From contig NZ_JPFU01000012.1 in NCBI RefSeq assembly GCF_000722695.1, forward strand, positions 186,001-250,000: a stretch of DNA of 64,000 nt. Reading direction: 5' to 3'. Source of the DNA: Streptococcus mitis. Its GTDB lineage: Bacteria; Bacillota; Bacilli; Lactobacillales; Streptococcaceae. A program made the position numbers and the translations under genes. Positions 7,906-16,742 of this stretch are shown piece by piece (the first letter of the stretch is position 1; each line of letters opens with the position of its first letter). A model generated the notes under the pieces. The model did no database searches. It had not been told where the DNA came from and was given only the letters and a program-made list of their open reading frames with translations.

Positions 7906-10207
7906 ATTGTTGCAACACTTTTCTTGGTTTGGTACCTTCAGCTGGACCAATGACACCTGCCATTTCAAGTTCTTCCATGAGACGGGTCGCACGGTTAAAT
8001 CCAACTGACAAACGACGCTGAATCATAGAAGCACTGGCTTTCTGGGTTTCGATAACCAAAGCCTTGGCTTCTTCAAAAAGCGGATCTCCACCAGCATCTC
8101 CATCTGAAAATTCTCCTTCATTTTCAGAAACCTCTCCTGGCTCAAAACTCTCATCGTAGTCTGCATCTGCCTGAGCCTTGATGAAGTTTACGATGCGTTC
8201 GACATCGTCATCCGAGATAAAGGAGCCTTGGAGACGAACTGGGTGATTTTCATCAATCGGTTTAAAGAGCATGTCACCTCGACCAAGCAGTTTTTCTGCT
8301 CCATTTTCATCCAAGATGGTGCGCGAGTCTGTCCCTGATGAAACCGCAAACGCCACACGAGATGGGACATTGGCCTTAATCAGACCAGAGATGACATCAA
8401 CGGATGGACGTTGGGTTGCAAGAATCATGTGGATACCTGCAGCCCGCGCCTTCTGTCCAAGTCGGATAATGGCATCTTCTACTTCCTTGCTGGCCACCAT
8501 CATGAGGTCAGCCAACTCATCCACAATCACAACAATAAGTGGCAGCGGAACCTGCTTGTACTCAGACTGGGCATTAAACTCTTCTACCTTGGCATTAAAG
8601 CCTGCAATATTCCGAACCCCCACCTTGGCAAAGAGTTCATAACGGTTTTCCATTTCATCCACAACCTTTTGCAGGGCCTTGCTGGCCTTGCGTGGATTGG
8701 TCACAACTGGAATCAAGAGATGAGGAATATCATTGTATACAGACAACTCAACCATCTTGGGATCGACCATCATAAATTTAACCTGATCTGGTCTCGCCTT
8801 CATGAGAATGCTAGCGATAATGCCGTTAACTACTACTGACTTCCCTGAACCTGTTGAACCCGCGACTAGCAAGTGGGGCATTTTAGAAAGGTCAAAAGCT
8901 CTTGCTGTGCCATTAACCGCCTTCCCTAGAGGAATTTCCAAGAGATTTTCTGCTTTCGTTTGAGATTGTTCCCATAGTTCGCGGAAGGACACAGTCGCAA
9001 TCTCGGAGTTAGGCACTTCGATTCCGACTAGGGATTTCCCAGGAATTGGTGCTTCAATCCGAACATCCTTAGCGGCCAGTGCCAGTGCTAAGTCATCTGC
9101 TAAATTAGAAATGCGGTTAACCCGTACTCCAACTGCTGGTTTGACTTCATACTTGGTCACTGATGGCCCAATTTCAGCCCGTTCCACCGTCACCTTGATA
9201 CCAAAGCTAGCAAATGTTTCTTCTAGAATTTTGATATTCTCTCGGACAATTTTCTTCTCTTTAGACTGGTCTTTGGGTTTATCTGGTGCGAATAGTTGTA
9301 AACTAGGAAGTTTGTATTCAAGAGCCTCCTTGGCTGAAAAATCAACCTGAACATCTTCATCATCAAAGATTTCTTCTTGATTGGGGAATTCATGTTCAGC
9401 TTGAGGCAGGATGATTTCTGGTTCCACCCACTCTTCTTCAGGCATAAGTGGAAGATCCTGAACATCTTCCTCTGTCAAAATTTCACCTGTTTCCATATCA
9501 ACAGGAGGCAAATCGAGTAAGGCTTTCTCAACCGCTTCTTTTGCTAATTTAGCCTCTTCCTCAGCCTTTTGGCGAGCTTTTTCTTCTTGTTTGACAAAGC
9601 GTTCCTCTTTTCGACGCTCATGCCCTTCCCGCCATTTTGCAAAACCTCTACTAAAAAATTCCGCAATATCGTAAACAGACCAAGGACTGATCAGAAGAGA
9701 ACCCACTAAAATCAAGATTGAACCAATAAAGTAAGTACCGATATTTGAGAAGAGAAAGGCAATTGGCATATAAAGAGCGACCCCAATCAAGCCCCCTCCA
9801 GCAAAACTGGTCGTTCGAAAACCAGTCAAATCCGTCACAACCTGAGCCATGGTTCCTTTTAAGATCGAATTGTCCAAACCATATTGCCAAACTAAATAGG
9901 CCTCAAAAATTAAGAGCAAACCAGCAAATATGGTGAAAAAGCCAGATAAGAGTCCTTCTTGTTTTCGTATCCACTTGAAAAAGAAGAGGTAGAGCAGGAT
10001 ACCAAATATTGCTAGATAGGCTAGGCTACCCACCAGCAAGCGAATTAAATTATAGAGGGTTATACCTGCAGCCCCTAATTTGAAGGCTGCGAAAATCAAT
10101 AAAATCGCTATTCCCAACGAAATCAACATCCGTTGAATCGCTTCTTGTCTTTCGAGTTCTGCTTTAGACGGTCTCCGTCTTGTTTTACTTGTATTCTTGT
10201 TTGCCAT
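7904..10207 (-). CDS. ftsK: DNA translocase FtsK/SpoIIIE
   Basis: The 767-aa septal DNA pump clears chromosomes from the division plane. Four or so membrane helices occupy residues 25-180. A charged, Glu/Lys-rich linker follows (about 190-310), then the RecA-like motor with Walker [15 protein letters not shown] near residue 450, Walker [14 protein letters not shown], and a C-terminal winged-helix gamma domain ([19 protein letters not shown]) that reads polar DNA motifs. Length is typical for streptococci. It is transcribed away from the fructose operon terminator. Confidence 0.93.
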   Translation of the reverse strand: MANKNTSKTRRRPSKAELERQEAIQRMLISLGIAILLIFAAFKLGAAGITLYNLIRLLVGSLAYLAIFGILLYLFFFKWIRKQEGLLSGFFTIFAGLLLIFEAYLVWQYGLDNSILKGTMAQVVTDLTGFRTTSFAGGGLIGVALYMPIAFLFSNIGTYFIGSILILVGSLLISPWSVYDIAEFFSRGFAKWREGHERRKEERFVKQEEKARQKAEEEAKLAKEAVEKALLDLPPVDMETGEILTEEDVQDLPLMPEEEWVEPEIILPQAEHEFPNQEEIFDDEDVQVDFSAKEALEYKLPSLQLFAPDKPKDQSKEKKIVRENIKILEETFASFGIKVTVERAEIGPSVTKYEVKPAVGVRVNRISNLADDLALALAAKDVRIEAPIPGKSLVGIEVPNSEIATVSFRELWEQSQTKAENLLEIPLGKAVNGTARAFDLSKMPHLLVAGSTGSGKSVVVNGIIASILMKARPDQVKFMMVDPKMVELSVYNDIPHLLIPVVTNPRKASKALQKVVDEMENRYELFAKVGVRNIAGFNAKVEEFNAQSEYKQVPLPLIVVIVDELADLMMVASKEVEDAIIRLGQKARAAGIHMILATQRPSVDVISGLIKANVPSRVAFAVSSGTDSRTILDENGAEKLLGRGDMLFKPIDENHPVRLQGSFISDDDVERIVNFIKAQADADYDESFEPGEVSENEGEFSDGDAGGDPLFEEAKALVIETQKASASMIQRRLSVGFNRATRLMEELEMAGVIGPAEGTKPRKVLQQ

Positions 10208-10245
10208 TCTTCTATTATACCATATTTCACAGGTATTTCGGAAAG

Positions 10246-10282
10246 AGAAAAAGACTGCACCAATCGGTACAATCTTTTCATA
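10246..10282 (-). terminator. terminator of the fruRKA operon
   Basis: On the minus strand AAAGATTGTACC and GGTGCAGTCTTT pair around GATT and run into a T tract, just after the fruA stop. Confidence 0.65.
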
Positions 10283-10295
10283 TTATATCTAATTT

Positions 10296-12248
10296 TTATG
10301 CTTGTGGTTTGCGTAGGTAACCATAGACCACACCACTTACGATTGCTCCTACCAAGACAGCAACGAGGTAAAGGAGAGCATTTGAAGTAAGGGCGATAAC
10401 GAAGATTCCTCCGTGTGGCGCCATGAGTTTGATACCAGTAAGACCAACAAGTCCACCTGCTACTGCTGAACCAAGGATGAAGCTTGGAATCGCACGAGCT
10501 GGGTCAGCGGCACCAAATGGAATCGCTCCCTCAGTAATAAATGATAAGCCCATGATGATATTTGTCAAACCAGAATTGCGTTCTTCCTTAGTAAATTTAT
10601 CTTTGAAAAGAAGAGTTGCGACAAAGATTGCAAGTGGTGGCACCATTCCTCCAGCCATAACTGCTGCCATAGCTACAGAACCACCTGAAGAAACAGTCGC
10701 TGCAAGCGTACCTGTACCAAAGACATAAGCTGCTTTATTGACTGGTCCCCCCATATCAACAGCCATCATTCCACCAAGAACGATACCGAGAAGGACAGCT
10801 GAACCGCCTCCAAGACCGCCAAGGAAGTCATTCATAGCAGTGTTGATTGCTGCCATTGGGATGTTCACAGCTAGCATGACAAATCCAGTCAAGATTGTTC
10901 CAAGAAGTGGCAAGAGAAGGATTGATTTAGCACCTTCAAGGGAACGAGGAACTTTAACGTATTTCTTGATAGCAAGAACTAAAGCACCTGCGATAAATCC
11001 ACCAACAAGGGCACCTAGGAAACCAGATGAGACACCTGCAAGAGTTGAAGTTGCTTCACCACCTGCTGCATAAGGGATTTTACCAAAGGCAAAACCTTCT
11101 TTAGCAATAGCACCAGCCACAAAACCTGCTACTAAACCTGGTTTTTCAGCAATAGAGTAGGCAACATAACCTGCAAAGACTGGAAGCATCAAACCAAAGG
11201 CAGCTCCCCCAATTTTCATGAACATAGAAGCTAGTTCATGGTAGGAACCAAGATTTCCAAGATTTTCATTTGGAACTCCCAAAGCACCGTCAATCAAGAA
11301 GGCAAGGGCAATCATGATACCTCCACCGATAACGAATGGCAACATTTGAGATACACCACTCATCAAGTGTTTGTAGAAGGCACCACCAAGGCCTTGTTTT
11401 TCGTTAGAGGCTGTTGCAGCTTTTGCCCCATTGGCAGCACGGTAGACTTCAGCATCTCCTGAAAGAGCCAAGTTGATCAATTCTTCTGTCTTACGGATAC
11501 CGTCAGCAACTGGACGATTGATCAATGGTTTGCCATCAAAACGATCCATTTCAACTGCCTTGTCTGCTGCGATGATAACAGCTTTAGCCTTACAAATGTC
11601 TTCCGCAGTTAGTTGGTTACCAACACCACTAGCACCGTTGGTTTCGACCTTAATTCCAACACCCATTTCAGCAGCCACTTTTTGAAGGGCTTCTTGAGCC
11701 ATGTAAGTGTGGGCAATACCTGTCGTACAAGCTGTAACAGCTACGATAAAGTCAGCAGAGTCATTGGCAGGTGCTTGAACAGTTTCTTCAGTTTTTTCTG
11801 AAGCTTGGTCAAAAAGTTCGATAACTTGGTCAGCTGATGTTGCTTGACGAAGCTTGTCAGCAAAACCGTCTTTCATCAAGTATTGAGACAATTCTGCCAA
11901 GGCTGCTAAGTGAGTATCATTGGCGCCTTCTGGAGCCGCAATCATGAAGAAGAGGTCTGTTGGTTGCCCATCCAAGCTCTCATAGTCAACACTCTTGTTT
12001 GACTTAGCAAAGAGAACAGTCGCTTCTTTTACAGCAGCGTTTTTGCTGTGAGGCATAGCGATTCCATCACCCAAACCTGTAGAAGTCAAAGCTTCACGCG
12101 CCAAAATGCCTTCTTTAAAGGTTTCAAAATCTGTTACATAACCGTGGTCTGTCAAACTTTTAATCATCTCGTCGATGACAGCTGTTTTTTCAGTTGCTTG
12201 CAAATCTAGCAACATGACTTCTTTTCTCAATAGGTCTTGAATTTTCAT
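10296..12248 (-). CDS. fruA: fructose-specific PTS enzyme IIABC
   Basis: The 650-aa transporter imports fructose and releases fructose-1-phosphate. Domain order is EIIA (residues 1-150, phosphohistidine region GIAMPHSKNA), EIIB (about 165-265, phosphocysteine in VAVTACTTGIAHTYMA), then a multi-helix EIIC membrane domain (about 300-650). Its start overlaps the fruK stop by 4 bp, so translation is coupled. The product of fruA feeds directly into fruK. Control by the first gene of the operon, fruR, is expected. Confidence 0.95.
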   Translation of the reverse strand: MKIQDLLRKEVMLLDLQATEKTAVIDEMIKSLTDHGYVTDFETFKEGILAREALTSTGLGDGIAMPHSKNAAVKEATVLFAKSNKSVDYESLDGQPTDLFFMIAAPEGANDTHLAALAELSQYLMKDGFADKLRQATSADQVIELFDQASEKTEETVQAPANDSADFIVAVTACTTGIAHTYMAQEALQKVAAEMGVGIKVETNGASGVGNQLTAEDICKAKAVIIAADKAVEMDRFDGKPLINRPVADGIRKTEELINLALSGDAEVYRAANGAKAATASNEKQGLGGAFYKHLMSGVSQMLPFVIGGGIMIALAFLIDGALGVPNENLGNLGSYHELASMFMKIGGAAFGLMLPVFAGYVAYSIAEKPGLVAGFVAGAIAKEGFAFGKIPYAAGGEATSTLAGVSSGFLGALVGGFIAGALVLAIKKYVKVPRSLEGAKSILLLPLLGTILTGFVMLAVNIPMAAINTAMNDFLGGLGGGSAVLLGIVLGGMMAVDMGGPVNKAAYVFGTGTLAATVSSGGSVAMAAVMAGGMVPPLAIFVATLLFKDKFTKEERNSGLTNIIMGLSFITEGAIPFGAADPARAIPSFILGSAVAGGLVGLTGIKLMAPHGGIFVIALTSNALLYLVAVLVGAIVSGVVYGYLRKPQA

Positions 12249-13156
12249 CGTTTTTCTACCTCAACTTTTTCATATGTTTCTTTAATAAATTCCGCTGTTG
12301 CCAAGTCATCCGAGAAGGTAGTTGCCGTTCCGCAAGCCACTCCCCATTTGAAGGCTTCTACTGCATCTTTTGATTTGACAAATTCACCGGTAAATCCAGC
12401 AACCATAGAGTCACCAGCTCCCACTGAATTTTTGACTGTTCCCTTGATAGGTTTTGCGAAGTAAGATCCCTCAGATGTGACAAGAAGGGCACCGTCACCA
12501 GCCATAGAGATAATAACGTTTTGGGCACCTTTAGTCAGTAACTCACGAGCATATTTCTCGATTTCATCTAAACTTTCGAGTTTAACCCCAAAGATCGCTC
12601 CCAGTTCATGATTGTTTGGTTTGACCAAAAGCGGCTGGTAGTCCAAACTATCAATCAAGGTCTGTCCTTCAAAGTCACAAACCACTTGCGCACCCGTCTG
12701 ACGTGTCAAGGCAATCAAATCCTTGTAGATGACATTGCCTAGATTTTTAGCACTTGAACCCGCAAATACAACCGTGTCTTCTGAAGTCAAACTAGACAAA
12801 AAAGCTTTCAATTCTTCTAACTGGGCTGGTTCGACAGTTGGACCCCTTCCGTTGATTTCTGTTTCTTGGTTTGCTTTAATCTTGACATTGATGCGAGTAT
12901 CTTCTGCTACTTGGACAAAACGTGTCTCGATTTCTTCCTCTGCCAGAGTATCTGTGATAAATTTACCAGTAAAACCACCGATAAATCCAGTTGCTGTATT
13001 GGGAACATCCAAGCGTTTCAAGACACGACTAACATTGATTCCTTTCCCACCAGCAAACTTATCATCACTGTCCATACGATTGACACTACCGACTTGGACT
13101 TGGTCCAAGCGAACGATATAGTCAATAGATGGATTGAGTGTGACTGTATAAATCAT
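12245..13156 (-). CDS. fruK: 1-phosphofructokinase
   Basis: The 303-aa PfkB-family sugar kinase phosphorylates fructose-1-phosphate to fructose-1,6-bisphosphate. It shows the N-terminal GGKGINVSRVLKRL substrate region and the C-terminal PfkB signature VGAGDSMVAGFTGEF with catalytic Asp near residue 250. It overlaps fruR (4 bp) upstream and fruA (4 bp) downstream. The gene is also called fruB in some streptococcal annotations. Confidence 0.94.
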   Translation of the reverse strand: MIYTVTLNPSIDYIVRLDQVQVGSVNRMDSDDKFAGGKGINVSRVLKRLDVPNTATGFIGGFTGKFITDTLAEEEIETRFVQVAEDTRINVKIKANQETEINGRGPTVEPAQLEELKAFLSSLTSEDTVVFAGSSAKNLGNVIYKDLIALTRQTGAQVVCDFEGQTLIDSLDYQPLLVKPNNHELGAIFGVKLESLDEIEKYARELLTKGAQNVIISMAGDGALLVTSEGSYFAKPIKGTVKNSVGAGDSMVAGFTGEFVKSKDAVEAFKWGVACGTATTFSDDLATAEFIKETYEKVEVEKR

Positions 13157-13893
13157 ACTTCTATTACCTCCGTTTTCTCCTTAATAACCTGCAAGAGCTC
13201 ATGCCCTTGACTTGTGATAACAATTGCTCGTTTAAGTGGTGCTACCTTGGCAAAGCAAGTTTGTCCAATTTTTGACGAATCCACCAAGACATAAGTCTGT
13301 TTAGCATTCTCCAAAATGGCTCGCTTCACAGCTCCCTCCTCCATATCAGGAGTCGTATAATAACCATCGTCCACACCATTCATCCCGATAAAGGCACGAT
13401 CAAAGTGCAATTGGTTAATCTGGTTAAGAGCAACGCCCCCGATGCTCGCATCTGTCGCCATCTTGACACTTCCTCCAACCATGACCGTTGGAATCTGCTT
13501 TTCAACCAACTGTGCTGCATGGTGAATGGAGTTGGTCACGACTGTAACATTCTTATTAACCAATTCATGAATCAAAAAGGCTGTAGTTGTTCCAGCATCG
13601 ATAAAGATGACATCTTGTTCCTTGATGAGAGAGGCTGCTTTCTGAGCCAGCAACCTCTTCTCTTGAAGGTTTTTGACAGATTTTTCTTGAATGGTTTCTT
13701 CTTCCTGCAAGGAGTGGGGTAATTCTGCTCCACCATGCACGCGACGAAGCTTGTTTTCTGCTTCCAACTCATCCAAGTCTCTTCGAACCGTTGATTCTGA
13801 CGTTTCTAGCAAACTAACTAATTTTTCTAGAGAAACTACATGGTGTTGATTTAGCTCCTCTAAAATCAGTTGCTTCCGCTCTGTTTTTAACAC
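13153..13893 (-). CDS. fruR: DeoR-family regulator of the fructose operon
   Basis: The 246-aa repressor has a DeoR winged helix at residues 1-56 (RKQLILEELNQHHVV, SESTVRRDLDELE) and a C-terminal sugar-phosphate-binding domain (FIDAGTTTAFLIHEL). DeoR fructose regulators sense fructose-1-phosphate. It is first in the fruR-fruK-fruA operon, and repeated operator-like sequences overlap its own promoter, implying autoregulation. Confidence 0.92.
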   Translation of the reverse strand: MLKTERKQLILEELNQHHVVSLEKLVSLLETSESTVRRDLDELEAENKLRRVHGGAELPHSLQEEETIQEKSVKNLQEKRLLAQKAASLIKEQDVIFIDAGTTTAFLIHELVNKNVTVVTNSIHHAAQLVEKQIPTVMVGGSVKMATDASIGGVALNQINQLHFDRAFIGMNGVDDGYYTTPDMEEGAVKRAILENAKQTYVLVDSSKIGQTCFAKVAPLKRAIVITSQGHELLQVIKEKTEVIEV

Positions 13894-13908
13894 CGAACCA
13901 CCTCCTGT

Positions 13909-13979
13909 TATCGTTTACACTATTCATTCTATCACACTTTCTTTCAAAGTCAAGCACTTTTTGTCATTTTCTTTCAAAA
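13909..13979 (-). promoter_or_regulatory. fru operon promoter with repeated FruR operator candidates and cre
   Basis: On the minus strand TTGACT (13948-13953) and TAGAAT (13926-13931) are 16 bp apart. The near-identical motif TTTGAAAGAAA(A/G)TG occurs at 13935-13948 and 13965-13978, 30 bp apart (three helical turns), one copy between the -35 and -10. A GTGTAAACGATAA sequence at 13909-13921 resembles a CcpA cre site. Binding roles are inferred. Confidence 0.6.
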
Positions 13980-14011
13980 TCTATCATTTTTTCTTATTTC
14001 CAGAATTTTTA

Positions 14012-14040
14012 TTGCAAGATAAGAGCCTTTATGGTAGACT
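14012..14040 (+). promoter_or_regulatory. tRNA-Ser promoter
   Basis: TTGCAA (14012-14017) and TAGACT (14035-14040) are 17 bp apart, about 15 bp before the tRNA 5' end. Confidence 0.65.
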
Positions 14041-14055
14041 ATTTTAGTAAGTATT

Positions 14056-14143
14056 GGAAGATTACTCAAGAGGCTTAAGAGGCCGTGTTGGAAACGCGGT
14101 AGGCGTGTAACAGCGTGCGTGGGTTCGAATCCCATGTCTTCCG
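14056..14143 (+). tRNA. tRNA-Ser (anticodon GGA)
   Basis: The 88-nt gene folds as a class II tRNA. The acceptor arms GGAAGAT/GTCTTCC pair, the anticodon loop reads TTGGAAA with anticodon GGA, there is an extended variable arm, and the T loop is GGGTTCGAATCCC. The 3' CCA is not encoded. A terminator follows at once. Confidence 0.93.
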
Positions 14144-14165
14144 TAGAAAAGAAAAATTATTTCTA

Positions 14166-14193
14166 GGATGCAACAAATGTTGTATCCTTTTTT
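14166..14193 (+). terminator. terminator after tRNA-Ser
   Basis: GGATGCAACA and TGTTGTATCC pair around AA and are followed by a T run. Confidence 0.75.
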
Positions 14194-14260
14194 ATCACTT
14201 TTTTAAAAAATAGGATCTGTTTTAGGGTCTGTTTGTGACTCCTTTGTTGTATCCTTTTTC

Positions 14261-14311
14261 TGCAAAAGAATACCAAGGAATACCAAAGACAAAAATAAAA
14301 AACGTTGATTT
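14261..14311 (+). repeat. attL, 51-bp direct repeat
   Basis: Identical over 51 bp to 20205-20255. It begins TGCAAAAGAATACC and ends AACGTTGATTT. A related TTTGTGACTCCTTT stretch also precedes both copies, so the wider similarity is slightly longer but imperfect. Confidence 0.85.
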
Positions 14312-14321
14312 TGAACTGCAT

Positions 14322-14355
14322 CCCAAAAGTTAGACAAAAAAATCTAACTTTTGGG
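14322..14355. repeat. 13-bp perfect inverted repeat just inside the element's left end
   Basis: CCCAAAAGTTAGA and TCTAACTTTTGGG face each other across 8 nt. It lies 10 bp inside attL. It resembles terminal sequences of IS3-group elements in streptococci and may be a vestige of IS ends. It could also act as a hairpin. Confidence 0.45.
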
Positions 14356-14474
14356 GTCAGTACAGTACAGAAACTAGCGTCTTTCATATCGCTTGACATT
14401 AAGCTATTTCTAGCTAACACTTCAAACGTGTTACTCAAGATAGACGAGATATAAACCTATTCGATTTTTTGCAG

Positions 14475-14648
14475 TTACTCTCGTTCCATATCTTCACGCT
14501 TATACTCAGGGCAAAACGTAGTCTTACACGGTTCTTTCCGATTGGTAGCTCTAACTGGTTCTTTAAATGTCCACATGAAGCAAGAATGTTTCTGACAAAT
14601 CTCTTTCTCATTCACATAATGGCGCGGTTCAAATCCTAATCTCTACAT
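14475..14648 (-). pseudogene. Cys-rich small protein, nonsense at codon 2
   Basis: On the minus strand an AGGAGGGG site precedes ATG at 14648, but the next codon is TAG. The frame then stays open for 55 codons (RLGFEPRHYVNEKEICQ...) with four cysteines, including CQKHSC and CKTTFC pairs that could bind metal, ending at TAA 14475. The ideal ribosome site directly before a stop suggests a recently inactivated gene. It would have been the last gene of the leftward replication module. Confidence 0.55.
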
Positions 14649-14659
14649 CTTATCCCCTC

Positions 14660-15400
14660 CTAGAATAGTAACTCGCCATGATATTCTTGACGCACTGCTC
14701 TAGCACCACCAGAATATGCAGGTTGTCGCTTCGGTTTCTGTCTATTCTCTACTAACTCAGCAGTAACCATATCCTTCTGCTTACAATCTCTTAAAATGCT
14801 ACTGTGATACTTAAAGTACGGCTTGCCGTTTCCAACACATTCCTTGATTGCTAACTTGATAACTTCTTTCTTATGGTCTTCCAAAAATGCTTTCAAATCC
14901 TCAATATCAAACGATGTCGGTTGTCTTCCAAACCCTGGATAAATCCAATCGTAGACAATTCCCAAGTCATTTTCAGCAGGGCGTCCTCTATATTATATAA
15001 AGAGTCAGTACCAGCACCCTCTGGTTCACTCAGTCTTGATTGACTGTACTTTTTCCAGTCCTTGACCTATATTTTTTCCAGTACCATAAATATAAAGACG
15101 ATTAGGTTGGTTAACTCCTTGCTGAACTTCCTTTAGTAATCCAAAATCTTGTAAATCTCTTTTTGCTTTAATTACATTTTTTTCGTCATAATTAAGTAAA
15201 CTCATAAGCTGTTTATTTGTGAAGTAAACAAATACATCTCCATTTTTATCATTCCATTTATTTTGAATAGATAATGTTCGTCTATCAAAAATAAACATGT
15301 ACACTACTTTTACTCTCAGATTCAATCTCTTGTATTCTTCATCCAGTAACCATTGTGGAAACTGATAGAAAGCGTTGTTCTTTACTTCGCTTATTTTCAA
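14660..15400 (-). pseudogene. RepA_N/DnaD-like replication initiator, twice frameshifted
   Basis: The 5' frame (TTG start at 15400, stop 15026) encodes 124 aa like the RepA_N initiator domain: FYQFPQWLLDEEYKRLNL and VFVYFTNKQLMSLLNYDEK. A second frame contributes RLSEPEGAGTDSLYNIEDALLK. A third frame (to 14660) encodes GIVYDWIYPGFGRQP...EVIKLAIKECVGNGKPYFKY, typical of the C-terminal DnaD-like domain of such initiators. The segments abut in order and together rebuild a single initiator of about 245 aa. One shift is at a short A run around 14967-14972, the other near 15030. The gene is therefore broken in this genome, unless the shifts are sequencing errors. Confidence 0.75.
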
Positions 15401-15598
15401 TCATTCTTTCTCCTTTCTAATTTCATCCAAACTGACTTCTAGTACGTCAGCGACTTTGCAGATATTCGTCCACGACATCTCTTTTAATCTTCCAGCTTTT
15501 AGGTTAGAAAAATTAGAATGATGGACATTTGATTCTTTGGCTAATCTGTACATTGACCAGCCTTTTAATTTTAATTATTGTTCAATTTTATCCCACAT
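15401..15598 (-). pseudogene. small XRE-type HTH regulator, nonsense at codon 8
   Basis: From ATG 15598 the frame reads MWDKIEQ, then TAA, then LKLKGWSMYRLAKESNVHHS...ADVLEVSLDEIRKEKE to a TGA at 15401. After the nonsense codon the sequence is a clear Cro/CI-like helix-turn-helix of about 57 aa. It overlaps the start of the replication initiator (ATGA then TTG), so the two were one leftward operon. A restart at the internal ATG (WSMYRL) is possible but would remove helix 1. Confidence 0.65.
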
Positions 15599-15655
15599 CT
15601 AAAACACCATATGTTGTGTTTTTCAAGCACATTATATCATTTCTTATACTATATG

Positions 15656-15718
15656 TTGACAATCAAATATATTTGAGTTATAATATATCTTGACTAAGAC
15701 CTCTCACGTTTTAGTCAA
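15656..15718 (+). promoter_or_regulatory. consensus promoter and leader hairpin for the 98-aa gene
   Basis: TTGACA (15656-15661) and TATAAT (15679-15684) are exactly 17 bp apart, a perfect sigma-A consensus. The transcript begins with a stem TTGACTAA/TTAGTCAA (15690-15718). An AACAC...GTGTT palindrome just upstream (about 15603-15620) could be an operator. Confidence 0.7.
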
Positions 15719-15742
15719 AATTCCAATAGAAAGGAGAAAATT

Positions 15743-16039
15743 ATGGATTTCAATCAAATTGCAATAACTTTTTTAACTTCATGTGTCCCTGCATTTCTTG
15801 TTTATCTCACTAATAAACATCAAACAAACGCCAAAATAAAAGAATTAAAAACACAAGCTGAAAGTGAGTTACAGAGACTTGAAAAAGAACATGAATTGAA
15901 ACTGGATGCCTTGAAACAAAGCCAACAAGTGGATATCACTTCAAAATTTTTCACAGGTGAACTTGATGTCAATAAACTTACTCAAGCAGTTAACGGAATC
16001 GCAGAACTTCAAAAAGTTGTAAATAAGCTATCAAAATAA
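15743..16039 (+). CDS. small membrane-anchored coiled-coil protein
   Basis: I do not recognise a family. The 98-aa protein has one N-terminal membrane segment (IAITFLTSCVPAFLVYL, residues 5-22), then a strongly charged helix (KIKELKTQAESELQRLEKEH) predicted as coiled coil, and a short C-terminal domain. AAAGGAG precedes the ATG by a good distance. It is the only rightward gene in the left half of the element and has its own consensus promoter, so it is probably expressed independently of the replication module, as accessory or defence genes often are. Confidence 0.6.
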   Translation: MDFNQIAITFLTSCVPAFLVYLTNKHQTNAKIKELKTQAESELQRLEKEHELKLDALKQSQQVDITSKFFTGELDVNKLTQAVNGIAELQKVVNKLSK

Positions 16040-16058
16040 TTCGATGAAAGTGGAGAAC

Positions 16059-16181
16059 TTACTCTGCTTTTTTTAAAATTTTCAAAAGTATTGAAAGCCC
16101 ACTAGCTAACCCAGCTAGATACCCTCGTCCGTAGTCTGTCGATAAGAATTTCAATAATTCAATTGTTTCTTCTTCAATCAT
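16059..16181 (-). CDS. 40-aa small protein
   Basis: ATG at 16181 opens a 40-codon frame: MIEEETIELLKFLSTDYG, then an Ala/Gly/Leu hydrophobic segment (YLAGLASGLSILLKILKK). It lies in a series of small leftward genes. An AGGAG motif (TAGGAGTAGAAG) precedes the start. Function unknown; a small membrane peptide is likely. Confidence 0.5.
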   Translation of the reverse strand: MIEEETIELLKFLSTDYGRGYLAGLASGLSILLKILKKAE

Positions 16182-16193
16182 CTTCTACTCCTA

Positions 16194-16391
16194 TTAGTGA
16201 ATTTTTTTATTAGCAATTTCATCTATTGTATCTAAAACAAGTTTTCGCATCTCTTCTCGTGCTTGCAATTCATTGCGAAAGAAAGAATCAAGCATTTCGG
16301 TCAATCTATTCGAATATCCTCGCAATAGCATTACCGTTATCAAAAACGAAGTAATTACTGAGACGAGAACCGCTGAAAAAACACTTTCCAT
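16194..16391 (-). CDS. 65-aa single-pass membrane protein
   Basis: I chose the ATG at 16391 (MESVFSAVLVSVITSF) rather than the upstream in-frame ATG at 16418, because AAGGAG sits 9 bases before it and the longer form would overlap the preceding 34-aa gene. One membrane helix (residues 3-24) is followed by a charged helical tail. Part of the leftward small-gene cluster. Function unknown. Confidence 0.5.
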   Translation of the reverse strand: MESVFSAVLVSVITSFLITVMLLRGYSNRLTEMLDSFFRNELQAREEMRKLVLDTIDEIANKKIH

Positions 16392-16395
16392 TTTC

Positions 16396-16500
16396 CTACT
16401 CCTTATCTTTTTTATCACATCGGTACTTCACTATCTGACGGATAGTAAAAGACACAATCACAAATCCTGCTAGGATTATCAATCCAGTTTCTTCACTCAT
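16396..16500 (-). CDS. 34-aa membrane peptide
   Basis: ATG at 16500 encodes MSEETGLIILAGFVIVSFTI followed by a basic tail, ending at TAG 16396. It directly precedes the 65-aa gene and shares its Shine-Dalgarno region. A single hydrophobic helix is the only feature. Function unknown. Confidence 0.45.
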   Translation of the reverse strand: MSEETGLIILAGFVIVSFTIRQIVKYRCDKKDKE

Positions 16501-16531
16501 TGCTTTTCACGGCAAATGATGGTACACTATC

Positions 16532-16570
16532 AAGTAGAGGTTGGGGCTTCTGCCCCTTTCTCTACTTTTT
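16532..16570. terminator. strong hairpin at the 3' end of the 45-aa gene
   Basis: AAGTAGAG...GGGGC/GCCCC...CTCTACTT forms a long stem around TTCT, with a T run on the plus strand. It includes the stop region of the leftward 45-aa gene. On the minus strand it lacks a T run, so there it may act as an mRNA-stabilising stem. Confidence 0.55.
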
Positions 16571-16699
16571 GTTTTGAAGCTTACGTTTGTGTTCTAAGAT
16601 TTGTTTGTGCCACAAACGTGCTTCTCTGGTTAAGCCTAGTACCAAGATGACGGTTGCAGTGTCCTTGGTTGCTAGGCTTTTTATGATGTGTTCCATCAT
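16562..16699 (-). CDS. 45-aa phage-like small protein
   Basis: ATG at 16699 (MMEHIIKSLATKDTATVILV...) encodes 45 aa ending in a basic tail (KQILEHKRKLQNKK). AAGGAGG precedes the start, which lies just left of the divergent operator region, so it is the first gene of the leftward early operon. Short proteins of this type are common after the control region in streptococcal phages and satellites. Function unknown. Confidence 0.5.
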   Translation of the reverse strand: MMEHIIKSLATKDTATVILVLGLTREARLWHKQILEHKRKLQNKK

Positions 16700-16742
16700 T
16701 TGCCTTACCTCCTTTTCCTTAAGCTTGATTTAATTACAATAT

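Noticed and set aside
8271-8839. Plus-strand ORFs inside ftsK
   Set aside because: Low-complexity shadows of the conserved ATPase domain frame.
14056-14143. tRNA-Ser as the integration site of the element
   Set aside because: The 51-bp duplicated sequence lies over 100 bp past the tRNA and instead overlaps the ssrA terminator; no tRNA 3' end is duplicated at the right boundary.
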